From: Helianthus annuus
Taxonomy: Eukaryota; Streptophyta; Magnoliopsida; Asterales; Asteraceae
Length of the DNA stretch: 64,000 bases
NCBI RefSeq assembly: GCF_002127325.2
Contig: NC_035439.2
Location: 4,584,110 to 4,648,109 of the forward strand
Direction: 5' to 3'
The position numbers and the translations under genes were made by a program. The number at the start of each line of letters is the position of its first letter. Position 1 is the stretch's first letter. Under the pieces are notes generated by a model. That model was not told the DNA's origin, did not search any database, and was given only the letters and a program-made list of their open reading frames with translations. Of this stretch, positions 57,208-64,000 are shown piece after piece.

Positions 57208-57214
57208 TATAAAA
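57208..57214 (+). promoter_or_regulatory. TATA box of the last element's 5' LTR
   Basis: TATAAAA, followed by a leader (gtgaaacacacctcaaaacc) that matches the one after 46314. Confidence 0.65.
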
Positions 57215-59645
57215 GGCACCACATTGTGCATAAGTGAAACACACCTCAAAACCTGCCTTCTGATCATTCTTGGAGCTCTCAAGCACTCTTCTAACATTCT
57301 AAGTCGTGCACCAAGCTTCTGTAAGTATGCCAACCCTTTTATGGCTTAGTTTTTGCTTAGTTTAGCTTAAAAGTCAATCCGTCGTAATTAACGATTGACT
57401 TTGCGATAAATCACGAATGGTCCAGTGGTTTGTCGAATCAAAGATAGTTATATGATGGTAATCATGTGGGCATTAAACCCCTAAAAGGGCACCCTCTGAT
57501 TCCCACTCTAACTAGTCCAAATGTCGAGTCAAACGTGCTTAGAAAAAGTCAACAGAAATGTTATTTTGCGATTTCTTGCATAATCTGTAATGTAGATGAT
57601 ATGTAACCTGTTTGAACACTCATAAAACATGATAATAAGTATATAAACTAATCTAAGCTTGTTTGATCCGACCATTTATTGTTTTGACCCGGTTCGGAGC
57701 CGAAAGTCGCAAAAGTTTGACTTTTGTATTGACTTTAGTTCTGACCCGTTAAAGTTTGATTTAGATATACCTTAGGACTCTCTTAGGACCAGGTTACATA
57801 ATGGTATAACCCTCTGTGACCGGTTCGTTGTTTGTCCGAGTCTTTTACACATTTCCGTTAAATGCTTAAAAGTTGACCGTAACGCCCTTTTTAAATTAAA
57901 ACGAGAATTTCGGACATGTGAAAGGATCATAACCTTGGTTACTGATTTCTAAGCATGTCCCTAAAAATTTCATGTCAATCCGAGGTCCAGAATAGGAGTT
58001 ATGCTAAATAGCGCAAATTGCAAAACTTTAGTAATTAAATAGCGCAATTAGCACAACACCTATCTAACCCGGATTTCGACACCAAACCTTTTACTCACTG
58101 TTGTAAAATAATATTTTGGGATTTTTAAAGATTTTTAATTATTTTTAACCTGCTCATAACCTGCGGTTATGGCAACGGTTCGGTAAATACCGAATATACC
58201 CTTTTCGGCCATAACTTGAGTTCTACAAGGTCTTTTGACCCGATTCCAGTGGCTACTGATTTTAATTAATAAATAAAGTATTTTAGACTTTATAAACTGT
58301 TCGGGAAACTCAGATTTCCTGTAGAGCTCAGAAACCTCTTTTATAATCTTTAAAAAGACCGAAATACCCCTACGGGGCATAATATGAACTTAAACTCGTT
58401 ACGGGCATTATGGAAGGTATCCTACTGATACCACAACCTCTTTAAAGCATGTTGACTTAGGAAAACAGTGTAGGACTCTTACGGTTACCCGTTGCGCCTT
58501 ATGCGCGCACGGTTCGGCTTATGTAACTAGTTTACATAAATTAGCCAAAACGGGTCAAACCATATTGTTTGACCCCAAAATCCAGAGTATGATTATTATA
58601 CCCATATAAAACAAGTCTTCAAACTTGTTGGGTCAAAATCACACTCCATTCACGGTTTTCGCCTTTCACGCGATTAAACCGTAACTATCCATTGAAACTG
58701 ACCGGTCTAAGCTACGGTTAAATTAAAGACCCGTTAGGATTCTAATAGGTTAATTTAAACCTTCGTTCCAGAATAGGGGACCAGTAAAAGCTATCTGCAA
58801 TTTATTTCAATTAAGGAATTATACTTGCAAAGGTAAATACTTTTAACTTATTTTCCGTTATACGGGCTTGGGTTACGGTATCTAAAATACCGCTTGGTCG
58901 GGCAATTGACCCCAACTCATTAGTAGTTGGGTATTATCAATGTGACCTGTTTAAAAACTTGTTTTGTTGGCTTTACGCCTTTGGGGGCTTAATGACCATG
59001 TCCCGGATATCCTTGGCAGCATTTACGAATGGCCACGACCTTGACATCCCGGTGTAGGCGTACACCCGACATTATGTCCATAATTATAAAAGTGTAGCCG
59101 TTGGTTACCCGCCACGGTTTTATGCTATGTGGTGTGTCTATTAAACTTTAACCCGGCACGACCCGGGCGACCGAACGCATAGTAACAGGTAATTCTTTAC
59201 AAGATTTGATTATAAATTATCCCAAGTTATAAAGAGTTTGTGCCTTGAGCATTTAAACCAATTTTATTAAACATTTTACAAAAGTGTCGGTTGAATGTAT
59301 TTACCAGTGTAAACTGACGTATTTTCCCCAAAAAGACTAAATGCAGGTACTATGCGTAATTGGCTGGGATTTCTCCTTAGCATCACTAGAAGTCTCGCAA
59401 GCTTAAGATGCCTGAAGTCTGTTGAACAATACTTTGTTATTATTATATTTGATCCCCTGTGGATTATTATTTCAACAATGGTGATACATTGATATTACAC
59501 TTAAATGTTGAAATATATTTATCTTTATGCTTCCGCTGTGCATTCATATATATTGTGTGGTTTAACTATAATGTTGCCAACTACGTCACGGTAATCCCCC
59601 ACCGGGCCCACCGGTGAGACATGTGGAAATCGGGATGTGACAGGT

Positions 59646-59658
59646 TGGTATCAGAGCC
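59646..59658 (+). other. Primer-binding site
   Basis: TGGTATCAGAGCC, three bases after the LTR end at 59642, complementary to initiator-Met tRNA. Confidence 0.9.
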
Positions 59659-59815
59659 AACACTGAGTGAATTAAACACTAACCTTTGTGTTTAATCTCA
59701 GTTACACAATTGCACATACTTGAGTCTAGACAAGAACATAGGACAAATTCGAATTGTTATTCCAAGTTTGTCTTTTTATTATTTATTGTTATTTAAAGTT
59801 TTGAAAGCAGGAAAT

Positions 59816-61027
59816 ATGCCACCTGCATTCAGACGAGGAAGAGGCAGAGGAACGATCATTACTCACAATGATCACGAAGCTGGACCTTCGAACACGCGAG
59901 CTCCTTCTAGTACAAGAAGTGAGGAACCACAGAGACGAAGAAGAAACCTTTTTGAACCTGCGAGACATTCTACCTCGCATAGCTCAACACCCTCATACCG
60001 CCATTCATTTGGACCAGATTCGGAAAATAATCCCAATAACCCTCAACCATCCTTTATACCTCTACAGCGATCTGCTTCACACCGATCTTATGGCGATCCT
60101 TCACATTTCTTCATAGGACAGTTTAACCCGGCGGATTATATCCAAGAGCCAATAGGGTATAACCCTTTAGGGCCAGAGGACCACTTTTCTGAAGACAATG
60201 CAGTGGATATGGACGAGGATACAGATCCCATCGAGCCTGCACGGGGTACTCCCAATCATCCAATCGAGATCTCGGATGGGTCATCCTTTCATGGAACGCC
60301 CTATCAAGGTCCCGACAGCTACCAGGCGAGGTTTGACCAATGTAATTGGTACTTCACACCATCGCAACATTTCTCGCCTCATGATCAACAGCAACAACAG
60401 GATCCTTCGGAGGATTCGCGGTCTGTGGCCGTTACGCCACCGCCACCACCACCAGTTCAACCAGTAATTCCAGATCCGCCAAGGCGTAGAAGATCAGGCG
60501 CACGGATGTCTACCCGAGGAGGGGAATTCCATTTCAGCACCCCTCGCCACTCGAGTGCTAGTCACTTTCCGTCAGTGCTTGAAGAAGAACCACAATTAGG
60601 GGAACCTTCTGGTCACCCTGCAGAGGTGAATTCTGCACCAGTTGCACCACCTCCGCCACCATTCGGATATGACATTCCGATACCAGCGTACGGCGCTTCC
60701 ACGGCGTACAATCCGTTTGAGCAACCGACTCACACGCACTACAACTATAACTATGATGCCGATCCATATGTGGTAGCGGCTAATTATAATGCCCTTCATG
60801 GAACCTCTTGGAGACCAGATTACTCAGCTCATGGGTATCCAATACCTCCTAGACCTCCGGTTCAGCAACCGTCGCAGCAGCCATGTTTTTCTCCACCGGA
60901 GCAAGAAGAAATACTCCACCGTTTAAACCGTGTGGAACGAGACTTCAAACAAGAACGAAAGAGTAATCGCGGATTTCTCAAAGGCTTAGCAAACCTACTG
61001 AAGGGAAGGAAGAAACGAGACCATTAG
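59816..61027 (+). CDS. Extra ORF upstream of gag, 403 residues, unknown function
   Basis: Intact frame from ATG 59816 (MPPAFRRGRGRG) to a stop at 61025-61027. The frame is open further left but without ATG, and aaagcag just before could be a splice acceptor. The protein is Pro/Gln/Ser-rich with an RG-rich start, an acidic middle (DNAVDMDEDTDPIEP), runs of Pro (PPPPPPVQP, APPPPPFGYD), Tyr/Asn-rich patches and a basic C-terminus with a short helix (EEILHRLNRVERDFKQERK). No catalytic motif or membrane segment is seen. It looks disordered and possibly nucleic-acid binding. I recall similar proteins only as hypothetical proteins of Asteraceae genomes. Position and sense orientation tie it to this retroelement. 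Confidence 0.7.
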   Translation: MPPAFRRGRGRGTIITHNDHEAGPSNTRAPSSTRSEEPQRRRRNLFEPARHSTSHSSTPSYRHSFGPDSENNPNNPQPSFIPLQRSASHRSYGDPSHFFIGQFNPADYIQEPIGYNPLGPEDHFSEDNAVDMDEDTDPIEPARGTPNHPIEISDGSSFHGTPYQGPDSYQARFDQCNWYFTPSQHFSPHDQQQQQDPSEDSRSVAVTPPPPPPVQPVIPDPPRRRRSGARMSTRGGEFHFSTPRHSSASHFPSVLEEEPQLGEPSGHPAEVNSAPVAPPPPPFGYDIPIPAYGASTAYNPFEQPTHTHYNYNYDADPYVVAANYNALHGTSWRPDYSAHGYPIPPRPPVQQPSQQPCFSPPEQEEILHRLNRVERDFKQERKSNRGFLKGLANLLKGRKKRDH

Positions 61028-61973
61028 TCTCCTTATGTATTGTTGTAATTGCAATTTAGTCCCTGCGTGGACATTTATCGTATTTCAGTCCTTACATGGA
61101 CTTATCTTTTAGTCCCTACGCGGACATCTATCTTGTATTGATCCCTGCGTGGACTTGTTTTCTATAAACCTCTGCGTAGGTAGTTATTTAATTATAAAGT
61201 CCCGTTTAGGGCAGCGTGTAATCGTATTTGAAGTTTATGGAATGTTATGTTATAAATTTCATTTTTGTTATTACTATATATGAAATAAATCAAAATCATT
61301 CCTTTTAAATTTAAATCTGCCTAAATAAAGAATCTTAAGAGTGAAACCTAGCCAGGTGTCTTTATAAGATCCGGCCAAGATGGTAAGACCTGATTAAAAA
61401 GAATCAGATTCCCAGTTAACCTCTGTAATCATGTTAACGTCCATGGCAGATGTGATTCGTTAAAATCGCACGCGTCATTCTTATATAAGAATCCTTTTAA
61501 GGATTCCAAAGCCCAAATAAATGATTTATAAATCATGGGTTAAATCATCAATAAAGATGATCATTTATTTAAACATCCATTAGCGATGTAGTGCCTACGG
61601 GCCAAACTTATTAAACATCCATTAATGATGTAGTGCCTACGGGCCATAATTATTGTCATATAAGACAAAAGGCAGTGGTGGTCTATGACTCCCTGTCAGA
61701 AAAGGTAAAAGAACTACGGTTCAAACCTTCGTACCTTAATTCTCTGTAATCTCGGCTAATATTATAAAACGTCCTCGTGACTAGGCTTTTGTGCCGATAA
61801 CAATATTGTTTGTAATTAGGATAAGTATATTCAAATCCTAAATAAAAAGTGAGTAACAAATTAACCAGATATGGTCTCTGTTTACCATGGTTAATGAATT
61901 GCCATAAAAGACAATTCCATAATAAACTCCTAAATAAAATTTTCGTTATCTTCTGTAACAGATTCAAGTTACC
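61028..61973. other. Spacer between the extra ORF and gag, with short tandem repeats
   Basis: About five copies of agtccctgcgtggac-like units lie at 61060-61165, and two copies of catccattagcgatgtagtgcctacgggcc-like units (key word gtagtgcctacgggcc) at 61573-61645. No frame of note on the plus strand. The minus-strand frame 61683-62171 is a shadow of gag. Confidence 0.6.
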
Positions 61974-64000
61974 ATGGCTGATCCTAGTGGAGAAAATAGC
62001 CACTCGAAAGAAGACGAATATGATAATGCCCAGGTTCATCTGACAGGCGCAGAGTTGAAAGCTCTTGTCGATAATGCTGTTGACGGCAGCTCTGGATCGA
62101 CAATATGAGGAATATACCGAATCTCGGAGCCGAATCATATCCAAACCACACTCAAAGCCGAAAACCCACACAAAATCTCACAGCAAACCGCTGTCCAAGC
62201 CTAAAAAGGACGATGATAATCACTCGTCCAATGAAAACAGTGTCCATCAAGAAAGAGTATATACTGACGCATCTCGCGCCAGAGGCAGTACCTACAAGTA
62301 CTTTGTATCATGCAAACCCCGAGACTTCACTGGGGAGAAAGGAGCGGTCGATTGTATGACGTGGCTTGACGAGATAGACACCGTGGTGGACATCAGCGGC
62401 TGTGCAGAAAGAGACGTGGTAAAGTTTGTGTCTCAATCATTCAAGGGCGAGGCCCTGGCTTGGTGGAGGTCGTTGGTTCAGGCCTCGGGAAATGCTGTTC
62501 TATACAGCATGACATGGGAGGAATTCGTTTCTCTCATCAAGGAGAATTACTGCCCTCAACATGAGGTGGAAAAGATAGAATCTGATTTTCTATCATTGGT
62601 GATGACAAACCTTGACTGCCAAGCTTACCTAACGAGCTTCAACACGATGTCCCGGTTGGTTCCATATCTGGTAACCCCGGAGCCAAAGAGAATCGCTCGT
62701 TTTATCGGTGGGTTAGCCCCCGAAATAAAGGCAAGCGTGAAGGCCTCTCGGCCAGCGACCTTTCGATCTGTAGCCGATATATCTTTGTCCCTTACTCTGG
62801 ATGCGGTCCGACAAAGATCGCTAAGGAACAAAGAAGCTGAAAAGAGAAAGCGTGAAGATGAAACTTCACGGAGGTCGAGCAAGAAACACCGTGGAAACGG
62901 TGATAACAAGAGGGGGTCGGAGTCAAGGAAGGATGGGCAACAGTCTGGTGAGAAGCCCAAGTGCAAGACTTGCAAGAGACATCACTTTGGGAAGTGTAGG
63001 CTCGAATCAAACTCGCAGACTCAGTCGAAGTCGTCTGCTTGCGGGTTGTGCAAGTCCAAGGACCACAAGACCGTGGACTGCAAGAAGATAAAAGATGCAA
63101 CCTGCTATAACTGCAACGAGAAGGGGCACATTAAAAGCAACTGCCCTAAATATGCCAAGAAGCCTGAAGAGGCCAAGAAGAACAATGCTAGAGTCTTCAG
63201 GATGGAGGCGAAAGAAGCAGTGCTGGATGACAACGTAATCACAGGTACTTTTCTCGTAAATGATATCTTTGCAAGAGTACTTTTTGATTCGGGCGCTGAT
63301 AAGTCTTTCGTAGATCATAAATTTTGCAAATTGCTGAATATGCCTGTCAAAACCTTAAATGTGAATTACGAGGTAGAGCTAGCAGATGGCACCATAGAAA
63401 CCGTCTCCACTGTGTTAGATGGATGTGTGATATCCATTAAGAACCACTCTTTTCCTCTATCTCTACTTCCCTTAAAATTGGCCGGTTTTGACCTGGTATT
63501 GGGTATGGACTGGTTATCTCACAACCAGGCCCAAATAGTCTGCAACAGAAAGCAAGTAGTGATAAAGACTCCGTCTGGTGAATCGCTTACCATTCGGGGA
63601 GATACCCAGTACGGATTGCCTGAGCAAGTGACTATGCTCAAGGCTTCTAAATGTCTAAAGAAAGGTTGTGTCATCTACATGGCACAGGTGATTATTGAAG
63701 AACCTAAACCGAAGATAGAAGATATTCCCGTCATTTCGGAATATCCAGAAGTTTTCCCTGAAGATCTACCTGGTTTGCCACCAGATAGGCAAGTGGAATT
63801 CAGGATCGATATCATCCCTGGAGCAGCACCTATTGCTAGAGCACCTTACAGGCTAGCACCAACCGAAATGAAGGAGTTAAGGACCCAGCTGGATGAACTA
63901 CTGGCTAAAGGTTTCATCAAACCTAGTTCGTCTCCCTGGGGAGCACCTGTCCTGTTTGTTAAGAAGAAGGACGGATCGATGCGTCTGTGCATCGATTATC
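61974..64000 (+). CDS. Gag-pol of the last element, partial, one-base shift near the start
   Basis: The start ATG 61974 gives [27 protein letters not shown], then an extra base near 62083 puts the rest in another frame. That second frame is open from before 62074 (an ATG lies at 62074) to the window end without a stop. It holds gag ([29 protein letters not shown]), three zinc knuckles ([12 protein letters not shown] near 62968, [14 protein letters not shown] near 63040, [14 protein letters not shown] near 63103), protease ([11 protein letters not shown] near 63282), the spacer [12 protein letters not shown] and the first reverse transcriptase residues ([10 protein letters not shown]). About 645 residues are visible. 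Either this copy is broken by the shift, or it uses the internal ATG. Confidence 0.85.

Larger units (their letters stand above)
56304..59642 (+). repeat. 5' LTR of the last element, 3339 bp
   Basis: Starts tgtaacacctcg and ends cgggatgtgaca. TATA box (TATAAAA) at 57208-57214. Palindromes gcggcccgc and gcgggccgc at 56903-56921 (perfect 19 bp), 56940-56948, 56988-56996 and 57019-57027. Outside this cassette it aligns to 45399-48749. Confidence 0.9.
56304..64000 (+). mobile_element. Tekay-like Ty3 element with an extra ORF, cut by the window end
   Basis: 5' LTR 56304-59642, primer site 59646-59658, extra ORF 59816-61027, spacer, then gag-pol from 61974 to beyond the window. The 5-bp sequence before the LTR is tgggt, and its partner lies outside. 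It belongs to the same LTR family as the solo LTR 45399-48749 but to a different lineage from the 9.6-kb element. Confidence 0.85.

Noticed and set aside
59720..59815. N-terminal extension of the extra ORF (hydrophobic, like a signal anchor)
   Set aside because: The frame is open here but has no ATG, and it lies in leader sequence just after the primer site. The ATG at 59816 with MPPAFRRGRGRG fits better.
61683..62171. 162-residue minus-strand open frame
   Set aside because: It overlaps the gag start of the last element antisense and shows no domain. It is a shadow frame.
62105..62359. 84-residue plus-strand frame
   Set aside because: Out of frame with the gag-pol frame that stays open to the window end. 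A shadow.
62625..63318. Minus-strand frames of 102-116 residues in the gag region
   Set aside because: Antisense to the open gag-pol frame, without recognisable domains.
1..64000. tRNA, rRNA or other RNA genes
   Set aside because: The TGGTATCAGAGCC sites are primer-binding sites. No cloverleaf or rRNA sequence was recognised by eye. A covariance-model scan would settle this.

Overview
This is a gene-poor, transposon-dense stretch of a plant nuclear genome. The 13-bp TGGTATCAGAGCC (initiator-Met tRNA) primer sites, chromodomain Ty3/gypsy elements, Athila-like LTRs, LINE, Helitron, hAT and Mutator-type debris, and a fragmentary family resembling membrane proteins of ER bodies all point to a eudicot. 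The style of the LTR families suggests Asteraceae, but I cannot fix the genus from sequence alone.

Layout. 1-5.1 kb: a Harbinger-type accessory gene (minus), one copy of a Pro-rich gene block, and a Copia LTR remnant riddled with MITEs. 5.15-11.0 kb: first unit of a segmental array (MEB-like gene, endonuclease-like fragment, Pro-rich exon, all minus), broken by a 5'-truncated LINE that itself carries a solo LTR. 11.09-31.69 kb: one LINE split in two by an old minus-strand Ty3 element. That element was later hit by a 3.7-kb solo LTR (TSD cttgt) and by a young complete 9.6-kb Tekay-type chromovirus (18367-27970, TSD gtcac, LTRs of 2180 bp each). 32.1-34.5 kb: a tandemly repeated segment with a Mutator-type MITE. 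34.8-42.4 kb: further units of the array (MEB-like pseudogene, endonuclease-like fragments, Pro-rich blocks), a solo LTR (TSD gatat) and a truncated, divergent histone H2B. 42.7-49.6 kb: a candidate minus-strand Helitron that carries a broken acyl-ACP thioesterase fragment, a smaller complete Helitron and a 3.35-kb solo LTR (TSD caacc). 50.7-52.9 kb: a foldback element holding a captured zinc-finger/endonuclease-like domain, a B3-like gene, a Helitron 3' end and the tail of a DUF247 protein. 52.9-56.3 kb: the 3' part and LTR of an Athila-like element. 56.3-64.0 kb: the 5' LTR, an extra ORF and the gag-pol start of another Tekay-like element that runs off the window.

Most insertions could be dated relative to one another by target-site duplications (TSDs) and by paralogous empty sites. 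Possibly functional coding regions are few: the Tekay gag-pol, the MEB-like copy 1 (3' exons), the extra ORF of the last element, and perhaps the H2B-like ORF.

The most unusual signal is a recurring cassette of short palindromes, usually with a CGG-N-CCG core, placed just upstream of the TATA box in several LTR families. In two LTRs of one family the cassette sequence has been swapped while its position and core were kept.
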